Source of the DNA: Bradyrhizobium lablabi
GTDB lineage: Bacteria > Pseudomonadota > Alphaproteobacteria > Rhizobiales > Xanthobacteraceae
Direction: 5' to 3'
NCBI RefSeq assembly: GCF_001440475.1
Contig: NZ_LLYB01000131.1
Coordinates: forward strand, 57,643-98,490
DNA length: 40,848 nt
Every line of letters starts with the position of its first letter. The stretch's first letter is position 1. A program made the translations under genes and the position numbers. This document shows, piece after piece, positions 1 through 8,071 of this stretch. The notes beneath the pieces are model-generated. The model was not told the DNA's origin. It worked only from the letters and a program-made list of their open reading frames with translations, and did no database searches.

Positions 1-63
1 CGAAATCCCGCTTGCCCGTGTCGTGCCGTCTCCGCGGTCACCCTGCCGCTTCTTCACCGTGGC

Positions 64-78
64 GCATTCGCGTTGTGC
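64..78 (+). promoter_or_regulatory. Candidate NtrC-like binding site upstream of nirB
   Basis: GCAT at 64-67 and GTGC at 75-78 are separated by 7 bases, matching the GCAC-N7-GTGC half-site pattern of NtrC in seven of eight positions. It lies a little over 100 bases upstream of a sigma54-like element, the usual enhancer distance. A second GTGCAC lies at 117-122 with no good partner. The rest of 1-184 shows no convincing gene. The call is inference from motif and context (nitrate assimilation genes downstream). Confidence 0.35.
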
Positions 79-184
79 ACAATGGATAGCCCGAGTGGCT
101 GATTTTTTGGGCATTCGTGCACCCGAAGAGGACGATTCATCAGCCGAAGCCCGATGTTGCGTCCGAAAAACTACGGGTTCGGCG

Positions 185-200
185 TTGGCACGTCTCTTGA
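185..200 (+). promoter_or_regulatory. Sigma54-like -24/-12 promoter candidate for nirBD-nasA
   Basis: TTGGCACG at 185-192 is a full match to the -24 box, and the GG at 187-188 is followed after exactly 10 bases by GA at 199-200, where the consensus is GC. Start of transcription would be near 211. Nitrogen-regulated nitrate assimilation operons commonly use RpoN, so context supports it, but the -12 mismatch would be expected to weaken it. Confidence 0.4.
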
Positions 201-216
201 ATACATGAGAACTCGA

Positions 217-306
217 TCGTCATAGCCGACGACTCTCTGCCCGCCGATGGGCGCTCCCAATCAATCAATATTATTTGCCGATCGACGATGCAGAGTTGCG
301 CCGTCG
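217..306 (+). promoter_or_regulatory. nirB leader with hairpins resembling ANTAR (NasT) RNA targets
   Basis: Three short hairpins occur in the leader. The first has stem TCGTC/GACGA (217-221, 228-232) and hexaloop ATAGCC. The second has stem GCCC/GGGC (239-242, 249-252) and hexaloop GCCGAT. The third has a 9-bp stem with one mismatch (283-291, 298-306) and hexaloop AGAGTT. Loops one and three have A at position 1 and G at position 4, the conserved bases of ANTAR-domain RNA targets; loop two has only the G. NasT, an ANTAR protein, controls nitrate assimilation leaders in related bacteria. No clear U-tract terminator was found, so antitermination is not proven. Confidence 0.35.
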
Positions 307-342
307 AGCGGGGCCATCGGAACCTGGATCAGAAGGCAGAGC

Positions 343-2802
343 ATGCTCAATAAAGTGAACAAGCCAAAGTTGGTGGTGATCGGCAACGGCATGGCCGGCA
401 TCCGCACGGTGGAATTGCTGCTGGACCGTGCGCCGGATCTCTATGACATCACCGTGTTCGGCTCCGAACCATACGGCAACTACAACCGCATTCTGCTGTC
501 GCCCGTACTTGCCGGTGAGAAGACCGTCGACGACATCATGCTTAACACGGAGCAGTGGTACGACGATAACGGTATCACGCTGCGCAAGGGTGAAATGATC
601 GAGATGATCGATCGGCGTACCTGCGAAGTTGTGACGAAAGAAGGCGCACGGGTACCTTACGACCGCCTGCTGATCGCCACGGGCTCGAACCCGATCATGT
701 TGCCGCTTCCGGGCAAGGACCTTCCGGGTGTCATCGGCTTTCGCGACATCCAGGACGTCGAGCACATGGTCCAGGCGTCGACGAGCTACAAGAATGCGGT
801 GGTGATCGGCGGTGGCTTGCTCGGCCTCGAAGCGGCCAACGGCCTGATGAAGCGCGGCATGACCGTCACCGTCGTGCATCTGCTCGACACGCTGATGGAA
901 CGTCAGCTCGATCAGGTCGCGGGCGGATTGCTGCGCAAGTCACTCGAAGAGCGCGGCATGGTGTTCAAGATGCCCGCGCAGACCGAGGCGATCCTGGGTG
1001 AGGATCGCGTGACCGGCGTGCGCTTCGCCGACGGCGAGGAGCTTCCGGCGGATCTCGTCGTGATGGCGGTCGGCATCCGCCCCAATTTCGAATTGGCGCG
1101 CAAGGCGGGCCTGCATTGCGAGCGCGGCATTGTCGTCTCCGATACCATGCAGACATACGACGGGCGGATCTACGCGGTCGGCGAATGCGTGCAGCACCGG
1201 CGCCAGACCTACGGCCTCGTGGCGCCCTTGTTCGACCAGGCCAAGGTTTGCGCCAACCACCTCGCCATGAAGGGCTTCGCCACCTATGACGGGTCGGTGG
1301 TTTCGACCAAACTGAAGGTGACCGGGATCGACCTGTTCTCCGCCGGCGACTTCGCGCCGGGCGCTGACAAGGAAGAGATCGTGATGCAGGACGCCTCTCG
1401 CGGCGTCTACAAGCGGATCATCCTGCGCGACAAGAAGATCGTCGGCGCCGTGCTCTATGGCGATACCATCGACGGTCCCTGGTACTTCCAGCATCTGCGC
1501 GATGGCACCGACGTTTCGCACATGCGCGAGCGGCTGGTGTTCGGTGCAGCCAACCTCGGCGACGGCGGCCATAGCGGCAAGAACTCGGTCGCCGCGATGA
1601 GCGACGAGACGGAAATCTGCGGATGCAACGGCGTCTGCAAGGGAACCATCGTCAAGGCGATCAGTGAAAAGAAGCTGTTCACGATCGACGACGTGCGGGC
1701 TCACACCAAGGCGTCCTCGTCGTGCGGCTCGTGCACCGGTCTTGTCGAGCAGGTTCTGGCTTTCACGCTCGGCGGCGACTATTCGGCGGCGCCGAAGGTC
1801 AAGCCGATGTGCGCCTGCACCGATCACAGCCATGACGATGCGCGCCGCGTGATCATCGAAAATGGACTGAAGACTATTCCCGATGTCATGAAGTTCATGG
1901 ACTGGAAGACGCCGAACGGATGCCACTCCTGCCGGCCGGCCCTGAACTATTACCTGCTCGCGACCTGGCCCGGCGAGTACCGCGACGACCAGCAGTCGCG
2001 CTACATCAATGAGCGTGTCCACGCCAATATCCAGAAGGACGGGACCTATTCGGTCGTGCCGCGGATGTGGGGCGGCGTCACGACGCCGGACGAACTGCGC
2101 GCCATCGCCGACGTTGCGGACAAGTTCAACATTCCGACCGTCAAAGTAACCGGTGGGCAGCGCATCGATCTTCTCGGCGTCAAGAAGGAGGATTTGCCCG
2201 CGGTCTGGGCCGACCTCAATGCCGCCGGCATGGTGTCGGGTCACGCCTACGCCAAGGGTTTGCGTACGGTGAAGACCTGCGTCGGTTCGGAATGGTGCCG
2301 CTTCGGCACGCAGGATTCCACCGGCCTCGGCGTCAAGCTCGAAAAGTTCATGTGGGGCTCGTGGACACCGGCCAAGGTGAAGCTTGCGGTATCGGGTTGT
2401 CCACGCAACTGCGCGGAGGCGACCTGCAAGGACGTCGGCGTCGTCTGCGTCGATTCCGGCTACGAGATTCATTTCGCCGGTGCTGCCGGCCTGCACATCA
2501 AGGGCACCGAGTTCCTGACCAAGGTCGCGACCGAGGAGGAGACGCTCGAGATCATCGCCGCCCTGACGCAGCTCTATCGCGAGCAGGGCTGGTATCTGGA
2601 ACGTATGTACAAATGGTGCGACCGGATCGGCCTTGACGCGATCCGCAAGCAGGTGGTCGACGACGTGGCCAACCGCAAGGCGCTGTTCAGCCGCTTTGCC
2701 CATTCGCAACAATTCTCGCAGAGCGACCCGTGGGCGGCGCGCGCCCAGCGCGGCGTCGATCGCAATGAATTCACCCCGCTGGCGGAGCTGGAACTTGCAT
2801 GA
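343..2802 (+). CDS. nirB: Assimilatory nitrite reductase large subunit NirB
   Basis: This gene encodes the large, siroheme-containing subunit of cytoplasmic NAD(P)H nitrite reductase, which reduces nitrite to ammonium. The 819-residue product starts with an FAD/NAD-binding pyridine-nucleotide-disulfide oxidoreductase domain (VVIGNGMAGIRTVE near the start, VVIGGGLLGLEAANG near 150). Two cysteine-rich BFD-like [2Fe-2S] regions follow near residues 425-540 (CGCNGVC, SSCGSCTG, GCHSC). The sulfite/nitrite reductase half has the siroheme/[4Fe-4S] cysteines TCVGSEWC and SGCPRNCAEATC near 645-695. ATG at 343 is preferred over an in-frame ATG at 247 because homology begins there and an AGAAGG sequence precedes it. 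It overlaps nirD by ATGA, indicating translational coupling. Confidence 0.96.
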   Translation: MLNKVNKPKLVVIGNGMAGIRTVELLLDRAPDLYDITVFGSEPYGNYNRILLSPVLAGEKTVDDIMLNTEQWYDDNGITLRKGEMIEMIDRRTCEVVTKEGARVPYDRLLIATGSNPIMLPLPGKDLPGVIGFRDIQDVEHMVQASTSYKNAVVIGGGLLGLEAANGLMKRGMTVTVVHLLDTLMERQLDQVAGGLLRKSLEERGMVFKMPAQTEAILGEDRVTGVRFADGEELPADLVVMAVGIRPNFELARKAGLHCERGIVVSDTMQTYDGRIYAVGECVQHRRQTYGLVAPLFDQAKVCANHLAMKGFATYDGSVVSTKLKVTGIDLFSAGDFAPGADKEEIVMQDASRGVYKRIILRDKKIVGAVLYGDTIDGPWYFQHLRDGTDVSHMRERLVFGAANLGDGGHSGKNSVAAMSDETEICGCNGVCKGTIVKAISEKKLFTIDDVRAHTKASSSCGSCTGLVEQVLAFTLGGDYSAAPKVKPMCACTDHSHDDARRVIIENGLKTIPDVMKFMDWKTPNGCHSCRPALNYYLLATWPGEYRDDQQSRYINERVHANIQKDGTYSVVPRMWGGVTTPDELRAIADVADKFNIPTVKVTGGQRIDLLGVKKEDLPAVWADLNAAGMVSGHAYAKGLRTVKTCVGSEWCRFGTQDSTGLGVKLEKFMWGSWTPAKVKLAVSGCPRNCAEATCKDVGVVCVDSGYEIHFAGAAGLHIKGTEFLTKVATEEETLEIIAALTQLYREQGWYLERMYKWCDRIGLDAIRKQVVDDVANRKALFSRFAHSQQFSQSDPWAARAQRGVDRNEFTPLAELELA

Positions 2803-3134
2803 CCAAATGGATCGAAATCGGGACCCTGAACGATATTCCGGTTCTCGGCTCGCGTGTCGTGCGGACGGCCTCCGGCGACATCGCGGTGTTCCGGACCGCC
2901 GATAACGAGGTGTTCGCGCTCGACGACCGCTGCCCGCACAAGGGCGGGCCGTTGTCGCAAGGCATCGTTCACAACAAGCGCGTCACCTGTCCGCTGCACA
3001 ATTTCGTCATCGAACTCAAGAGCGGTACGGCGGTCGCGCCTGACGAGGGATGCACGCGCGCGCATCAGACCAAGGTGGAGAATGGTGTCGTCTGGCTTGG
3101 TGTCCAGGTGGCAGCGACCGTGCCTGCCGAGTGA
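2799..3134 (+). CDS. nirD: Nitrite reductase small subunit NirD (Rieske type)
   Basis: NirD is the small partner of NirB and is needed for full nitrite reductase activity. The 111-residue product is a single Rieske-fold domain. It has the two ligand boxes DRCPHKGGPLSQG and TCPLHNFVIEL, so the C-x-H and C-x-x-H residues for a [2Fe-2S] cluster are intact; some NirD proteins have lost these ligands. The start codon overlaps the nirB stop (ATGA), and nasA follows 12 bases downstream, so the three genes should form one transcript. The length fits the family. Confidence 0.94.
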   Translation: MTKWIEIGTLNDIPVLGSRVVRTASGDIAVFRTADNEVFALDDRCPHKGGPLSQGIVHNKRVTCPLHNFVIELKSGTAVAPDEGCTRAHQTKVENGVVWLGVQVAATVPAE

Positions 3135-3146
3135 GGGTGATCGCCC

Positions 3147-5804
3147 GTGGCGGTGAAGACAACCTGTCCGTATTGCGGAGTCGGCTGCGGCGTTGTTGCT
3201 GACAGGGATGCCGCGGGCGGCGTGACGGTCCGCGGCGATCCGCATCATCCTGCCAATTTCGGCCGGCTGTGCGGGAAAGGCTCGGCGCTTGCGGAGACCA
3301 TCGGCCTCGAGGGGCGGCTGCTCGCGCCTGTTATCAACGGGCAGGAGACGGACTGGGATACGGCGCTCGACCATGTCGCAGACGGATTTGGCAGAATCGT
3401 CCGCGAGCATGGACCGGATGCGGTGGCCTTCTACGTCTCCGGCCAGATCCTCACCGAGGACTATTACGTCGTCAACAAGCTCGCCAAGGGTTTTATCGGC
3501 ACCGCCAATATCGACACCAATTCCAGGCTGTGCATGGCGTCGAGCGTGGTGGGCCATAAACGCGCATTCGGCAGCGACACCGTCCCGGGCTGCTACGAGG
3601 ATCTCGAAGCCGCCGATCTCCTGGTCCTCGTCGGCTCCAACGCTGCCTGGTGCCACCCGATCCTTTACCAGCGCATGATCGCTGCCAAGGCTTCTAACCC
3701 CGCATGCCGCATCGTCGTCATCGATCCGCGGCGGACCGCGACATGCGACGGCGCCGATCTGCACCTGCCGCTTCGCTCGGGTAGCGACTCGGTGCTGTTC
3801 AACGGATTGCTCGCGCATCTGGCATCGCGCAACGCCATCGACGGCGCGTTCGTGGAGGGATTCACCACCGGCGCCGAAGCCGCGCTGCAGCAGGTCGCGG
3901 GCCAGACGGTGGCGCAGACCGCGGACATCTGCGGCCTCTCCGAGGGCGCCGTGGCGCTGTTCTTCGACTGGTTTGCCAAAACCGAACGGGTCGTCACGCT
4001 TTATTCGCAGGGTATCAACCAGTCGAGCAGCGGCGTCGACAAGGTCAATGCGATCATCAACTGCCATCTGTTGACCGGCCGCATCGGGCGTCCCGGCATG
4101 GGCCCGTTCTCGCTGACCGGACAGCCCAACGCGATGGGCGGCCGGGAAGTCGGCGGGCTGGCCAATCAGCTTGCCGCGCATATGGAGATCGAGAACGCGA
4201 AGCATCGCGACATCGTGCAGCGCTTCTGGCACTCGCCCGTCGTCGCGGACAAGCAGGGCCTCAAGGCCATCGACATGTTCGACGCGATCGCCGACCGGCG
4301 CATCAAGGCGGTCTGGATCATGTCGACCAATCCGCTGGTCAGCCTGCCGGACGCCGATCGCGCGCGCCGCGCGCTCGATGCCTGCGAACTCGTCGTCGTC
4401 TCCGATTGCATGCGCCATACCGACACCACGCGTCATGCCCACGTCTTGCTGCCCGCGCTGACCTGGGGCGAAAAGGACGGCACCGTCACCAACTCCGAGC
4501 GCCGCATCTCCCGGCAGCGTCCGTTCCTGCCGGCACCCGGCGCCGCACGGGCGGATTGGCGGAGCATTTGCGACGTCGCCCGTCGCATGGGTTTTTCGGG
4601 ATTCGACTATTCGAGCGTTGCCGAGATCTTCCGCGAACATGCAAGGCTTTCCAGCTTCGAGAACGACGGGACGCGCGATTTCGATCTGTCCGCGTTGAAT
4701 ACGCTCGACGATCGCGCCTACGATGCGCTGACGCCGATCCAGTGGCCGGTGACGCGGGAATACCCGACAGGCACGCCGCGGATGTTCGAGACGGGTGAAT
4801 TCTTCACCGCCGACCGCAAGGCTCGTTTCGTACCGGTGACGCCGCGCCCCGCCGTCAACGCGACCAGCCGCGACTATCCGCTGGTGCTCAATACCGGGCG
4901 GGTCCGCGATCAATGGCACACCATGACGCGGACCGGAAAATCGCCGCGGCTGCTGGCGCATATGTTTGAGCCTTGCGCCGAATTCCACCCCGACGATGCG
5001 CGCATGGCCGGTGTCGAGAATGGCGGGCTCGCGCGGCTGACCAGCCAGTGGGGCGAGATGGTGGCGCGTGTCGTCGTCACCGCCGACCAGCGGCGTGGCT
5101 GCGTGTTCGTGCCGATGCACTGGAATGGCGAGTATGCCGGCGACGGCCGGGTCAACGCGCTGGTCAATCCGGCGACGGACCCGATCTCCGGACAGCCTGA
5201 ATCCAAGCATACGCCGGTCAAGGCGGCAGCCTACTTGCCGAAATGGCACGCCTTCATCCTCAGCCGTCAGGAAATCGAACGTCCTGTGGCGGGCTACTGG
5301 GTCGGTGGTCTCTCAGGGACGTGCTGGCGGATGGAATTGGCGTTCGACGAGCGGCAGCCGAGCTGGCGCGACTGGGCGCGGGAGCAGCTCCGTGTCGGAC
5401 ACGACATTGAATGGATCGCCTATCGCGATCCGAAGGCTGGACGCTTCCGCTACGCCGCCGTTCGCGACGGCCGGCTGGAAGGTTGCGTATTCATCGCCCC
5501 CGATCACAGGCTGGTCTCGCGGTCGTGGCTGACCGGCTTGTTCGCGGAACAGGCATTGTCAGCGAATGCGCGGATGTCGCTGCTGACGGGACAGCCGCTG
5601 GATGCCGGCCAGGACGTCGGGCCGATCGTCTGCTCGTGCTTCGGCGTGGGCCAGCATCAGATCTCGGCCGAAATCCAGAAAGGGGCGGCCAGCGTCGACG
5701 ACGTCGGCCGGCGTCTGAAGGCCGGCACCAATTGCGGTGCCTGCAAGCCGGAGATCGGAAAACTGCTGCGCGGCGCGGCCGTGCGCGATCCGCATCCGGC
5801 ATGA
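3147..5804 (+). CDS. nasA: Assimilatory nitrate reductase catalytic subunit with C-terminal BFD domain
   Basis: This is a molybdopterin-guanine-dinucleotide nitrate reductase of the cytoplasmic Nas/NarB class that supplies nitrite to NirBD. The 885-residue product begins with the [4Fe-4S] motif: Cys7, Cys10, Cys14 and Cys42 (CPYCGVGC, LCGKG). Mo-bis-MGD binding regions follow, such as SRLCMASSVVG and the QGINQSSSG region. The last 60 residues carry a BFD-like [2Fe-2S] domain (IVCSCFGVG and TNCGACKPEIG), a feature of the NAD(P)H- or flavoprotein-linked NasA/NasC branch. There is no signal peptide, which argues against a periplasmic Nap enzyme. The start is GTG at 3147, right after nirD. No electron-transfer subunit or nitrate transporter is in the window; they may lie to the left. 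Confidence 0.94.
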   Translation: MAVKTTCPYCGVGCGVVADRDAAGGVTVRGDPHHPANFGRLCGKGSALAETIGLEGRLLAPVINGQETDWDTALDHVADGFGRIVREHGPDAVAFYVSGQILTEDYYVVNKLAKGFIGTANIDTNSRLCMASSVVGHKRAFGSDTVPGCYEDLEAADLLVLVGSNAAWCHPILYQRMIAAKASNPACRIVVIDPRRTATCDGADLHLPLRSGSDSVLFNGLLAHLASRNAIDGAFVEGFTTGAEAALQQVAGQTVAQTADICGLSEGAVALFFDWFAKTERVVTLYSQGINQSSSGVDKVNAIINCHLLTGRIGRPGMGPFSLTGQPNAMGGREVGGLANQLAAHMEIENAKHRDIVQRFWHSPVVADKQGLKAIDMFDAIADRRIKAVWIMSTNPLVSLPDADRARRALDACELVVVSDCMRHTDTTRHAHVLLPALTWGEKDGTVTNSERRISRQRPFLPAPGAARADWRSICDVARRMGFSGFDYSSVAEIFREHARLSSFENDGTRDFDLSALNTLDDRAYDALTPIQWPVTREYPTGTPRMFETGEFFTADRKARFVPVTPRPAVNATSRDYPLVLNTGRVRDQWHTMTRTGKSPRLLAHMFEPCAEFHPDDARMAGVENGGLARLTSQWGEMVARVVVTADQRRGCVFVPMHWNGEYAGDGRVNALVNPATDPISGQPESKHTPVKAAAYLPKWHAFILSRQEIERPVAGYWVGGLSGTCWRMELAFDERQPSWRDWAREQLRVGHDIEWIAYRDPKAGRFRYAAVRDGRLEGCVFIAPDHRLVSRSWLTGLFAEQALSANARMSLLTGQPLDAGQDVGPIVCSCFGVGQHQISAEIQKGAASVDDVGRRLKAGTNCGACKPEIGKLLRGAAVRDPHPA

Positions 5805-5834
5805 GCACTTCCTGATCGCATCATGCGGGGCTCG

Positions 5835-7019
5835 TCATCGCGATGAAGAAGCCTCGTCGAGCTTCGCGATAGCAGAGAACATCACGGCGGCCACAATGCC
5901 TGACAGCAGCGAGGCGGCGAGGACGCCGAGCCGCACCTGCTTCAGAACGATCTCATCGTCGAAGGCGAGCGTTCCGATGAAGAGGCTCATCGTGAATCCA
6001 ATGCCGGTCAGGATGGCCATGGCGTAAAGCTTTGCCGTCGTCGTGCCCTCCGGCATCGCCGCCAGGCCAAGGCGGATCGCGAGCAGCGAAGCGGTAAAGA
6101 CCCCAAGTTGCTTGCCTATGAAGAGTCCCGCGATAATGCCGAGCGGTATCGGTGCTGCCAGAGTAGAGAAGGCGAGGCCGTGAAGCGATACGCCGGCATT
6201 CGCGAAGGCGAAGATCGGCACGATGGCGAAGATGACCCACGGCCGGAGCGCGTGTTCGGTATCTTCGAGCAGGCTGTGCCCGTCGCGCCTGGTCAGCGGC
6301 ATCGCGAGCCCGACGGCGACACCTGCGAGCGTCGCGTGTACGCCGGATTCGAGCACGCAAACCCAGGTGAACAGCCCGGCAATGAGATAGAATGATGGCC
6401 GGCGCACATCCAAAAGATTCAGGATTGCGAGTGCGGCGACGCCAAGCCCGCCGAGCGCCAGCGCCAGATGCGAAAGACTGGCGCTATAGAAGATCGCGAT
6501 GACGATGATGGCCATCAGGTCGTCTATGATCGCGAGCGCCAATAGAAACGTTTTTAGCGAAGCCGGCACCTTGCGTCCCAGCATGGCGCAAACGCCGAGC
6601 GCAAAGGCGATGTCGGTGGCCGCCGGTATGGCCCAGCCGCGCAACGCCTGCGCGTCGCTCCAGTTGACCACGGTAAAAATCGCGGCCGGCGTGATAAAGC
6701 CGCCGAATGCGGCGATCACGGGCAATGCGGCCAGCTTTGCGCTCGCCAGCGTTCCCTCGATCACCTCGCGCTTGATTTCGAGCCCGACCAGCAGAAAGAA
6801 CACGGCCATCAAGCCGTCATTGATCCAGTGATCGATGGTCTTGGTCAGTCCGATCGATCCGATCCGGACCTCGCCGGTCGTCCGCAGCAGTGCCTCGTAG
6901 TCCGGGCCTAACGGCGAGTTCGCAACGACAAGCGCCGCGATGGCGGCCAGACCGAGAACGGCGCCGCCGTAGAGACCCGTGTTGTCGGGTCCCTCGGATG
7001 CTGGACTTTTGATTGTCAT
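5835..7019 (-). CDS. nhaA: Na+/H+ antiporter NhaA
   Basis: This inner-membrane antiporter exchanges internal sodium (or lithium) for external protons and supports pH and salt homeostasis. The 394-residue product has the family's string of about twelve hydrophobic helices. It carries the signature region IPAATDIAFALGV and the ion-binding aspartate pair in LAIIDDLMAI, equivalent to Asp163-Asp164 of the E. coli protein. The length is usual for the family. ATG at 7019 overlaps the TGA of the upstream tetR gene, so the two are probably co-translated. It converges on nasA with only a 30-base gap and no obvious U-tract terminator between them. A longer reading from 7286 would run through the tetR gene and was not used. 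Confidence 0.95.
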   Translation of the reverse strand: MTIKSPASEGPDNTGLYGGAVLGLAAIAALVVANSPLGPDYEALLRTTGEVRIGSIGLTKTIDHWINDGLMAVFFLLVGLEIKREVIEGTLASAKLAALPVIAAFGGFITPAAIFTVVNWSDAQALRGWAIPAATDIAFALGVCAMLGRKVPASLKTFLLALAIIDDLMAIIVIAIFYSASLSHLALALGGLGVAALAILNLLDVRRPSFYLIAGLFTWVCVLESGVHATLAGVAVGLAMPLTRRDGHSLLEDTEHALRPWVIFAIVPIFAFANAGVSLHGLAFSTLAAPIPLGIIAGLFIGKQLGVFTASLLAIRLGLAAMPEGTTTAKLYAMAILTGIGFTMSLFIGTLAFDDEIVLKQVRLGVLAASLLSGIVAAVMFSAIAKLDEASSSR

Positions 7020-7648
7020 TGGCCGGTCTTGCCGTTTATCGCGACCGACAGTGCGAGTTTGGTTTCTTCGACGATGTCCTCGACCAGTTCTTCGCGGCTG
7101 ACCTGAGCGAGCTGGCCGGTGAGCAATCCCTGTTCGGCGAGCATGACCACGCCGTGCAGCGAGGCCCAGATCTTCAGCGCGCTGCGCTCGCGCAACAATC
7201 CCACGGCGGGCGCCTCCAGCGCCTCCACCAGGAGGTCGAAGGTCTCGATGGCCGCGCTGTGCAGCTCGCTGCCTTTCGGCGCGCATGCCATGGTTCGCGA
7301 CGCGAACATCAGGCGATAGATGCCGTTGCGGCGCAGGCCGAAATCAAGCGTGAGCTGGGCGAAACGGGACAGTTTCGACTGCTTCGACGGCTTTTCGATC
7401 GCCGCGCGCATCATGGCCGAGAACTGGCGGAACGCTTCGGCGGTAACGGCCGTCAGCAGCGTCTCGCGATCGGCAAAATGCTTGTAGGGCGCCGGCTGCG
7501 AAACGCCGAGCTTCTTGGCAAGCGCGCTGATGCTGATTGCTTCGGGACCGCCGAGTTCGACCTCGTGCAATGCGGCTTGAACCAGGGCATCACGAAGATC
7601 CCCATGGTGATAGGCATTGAGCGCTTTTCGTGCGGGTCGCGGCGGCAT
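7016..7648 (-). CDS. TetR/AcrR-family transcriptional regulator
   Basis: The 210-residue product has an N-terminal TetR helix-turn-helix at about residues 14-60 (ISISALAKKLGVSQPAPYKHF, with the typical FADRETLLTAV after it). A helical ligand-binding C-terminal half follows. ATG at 7648 gives a normal N-terminus just before the DNA-binding domain. The gene ends inside the nhaA start codon, and its 5' end faces the ferredoxin-P450 unit across a 152-base divergent region. It could therefore regulate its own operon, the P450 unit, or both. The ligand cannot be predicted from the sequence. Confidence 0.9.
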   Translation of the reverse strand: MPPRPARKALNAYHHGDLRDALVQAALHEVELGGPEAISISALAKKLGVSQPAPYKHFADRETLLTAVTAEAFRQFSAMMRAAIEKPSKQSKLSRFAQLTLDFGLRRNGIYRLMFASRTMACAPKGSELHSAAIETFDLLVEALEAPAVGLLRERSALKIWASLHGVVMLAEQGLLTGQLAQVSREELVEDIVEETKLALSVAINGKTGQ

Positions 7649-7662
7649 TGAGTTCCATGATC

Positions 7663-7718
7663 TATAACTTTTGCCTTGACAGCACAACGGCAACACGAAT
7701 GTAATACGATATAACTTT
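7663..7718. promoter_or_regulatory. Repeated TATAACTTT in the tetR/ferredoxin divergent region
   Basis: The 9-mer TATAACTTT occurs at 7663-7671 and again at 7710-7718, starting 47 bases apart. The copies flank the sigma70 promoter of the P450 unit. They could be operator half-sites for the divergent TetR protein or loop-forming sites; TetR proteins more often use inverted repeats, so this is only a candidate. Confidence 0.3.
7676..7705 (+). promoter_or_regulatory. Sigma70-type promoter for the ferredoxin-P450 unit
   Basis: TTGACA at 7676-7681 is a perfect -35 box. TGTAAT at 7700-7705 matches five of six bases of the -10 box, with an 18-base spacer. It lies about 95 bases upstream of the ferredoxin ATG at 7801, pointing right. 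Confidence 0.6.
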
Positions 7719-7800
7719 GCGGCGCGCCGGCGAGTCTGTCTCGACATGCCGCAACAAGGCAGCGCGAGACAATGCGCGCCAGAAAGAGGGGAACGCTGCG

Positions 7801-8010
7801 ATGGCCGGAAAGCTGAAAGTCCGCGTCGACCAGGACAAATGCCAGGGTCACGCGCGTTGCAAATCACTGGCGCCCGAACTGTTCGACCTCGACGAATTCG
7901 GCAACGCGCACGAAGTCGGCGACGGCTCGGTGCCTGAGGGCCTGGAAGACAAGGCCTACCTCGCCCAGAGCAACTGTCCGGAAATTGCCATCGAGGTGAC
8001 CGAAGAATAA
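7801..8010 (+). CDS. P450-linked ferredoxin with CxxHxxC cluster motif
   Basis: This 69-residue single-cluster ferredoxin probably passes electrons to the P450 encoded 61 bases downstream. Its cluster ligands are Cys14, Cys20 and Cys59-Pro60. The position that is cysteine in [4Fe-4S] ferredoxins is His17 (CQGHARC). This CxxHxxC...CP pattern is known from P450 partner ferredoxins, usually [3Fe-4S]. ATG at 7801 follows a strong GAGGGGA ribosome site; an in-frame start upstream at 7717 adds unlike sequence. No ferredoxin reductase is encoded nearby, so electrons must come from a reductase elsewhere. Confidence 0.9.
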   Translation: MAGKLKVRVDQDKCQGHARCKSLAPELFDLDEFGNAHEVGDGSVPEGLEDKAYLAQSNCPEIAIEVTEE

Positions 8011-8071
8011 TCCGGTCGCGAGATCTTTCATCCACCACGATCTGAACGAACCAAACAGAGGATTTGCTCCG

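Noticed and set aside
23..208. Open frame of 61 codons upstream of nirB
   Set aside because: It covers the sigma54-like element and putative NtrC site, lacks a ribosome site and has no recognisable protein pattern.
2574..5249. Long open frame opposite to nasA (891 codons)
   Set aside because: High-GC shadow frame of nirB-nirD-nasA; the sequence has no domain and is rich in Arg, Asp and His as expected for antisense frames.
5835..5846. Palindrome TCATCGCGATGA between nasA and nhaA considered as a terminator
   Set aside because: It lies in the nhaA coding end and has no T-run, so terminator function is not supported.
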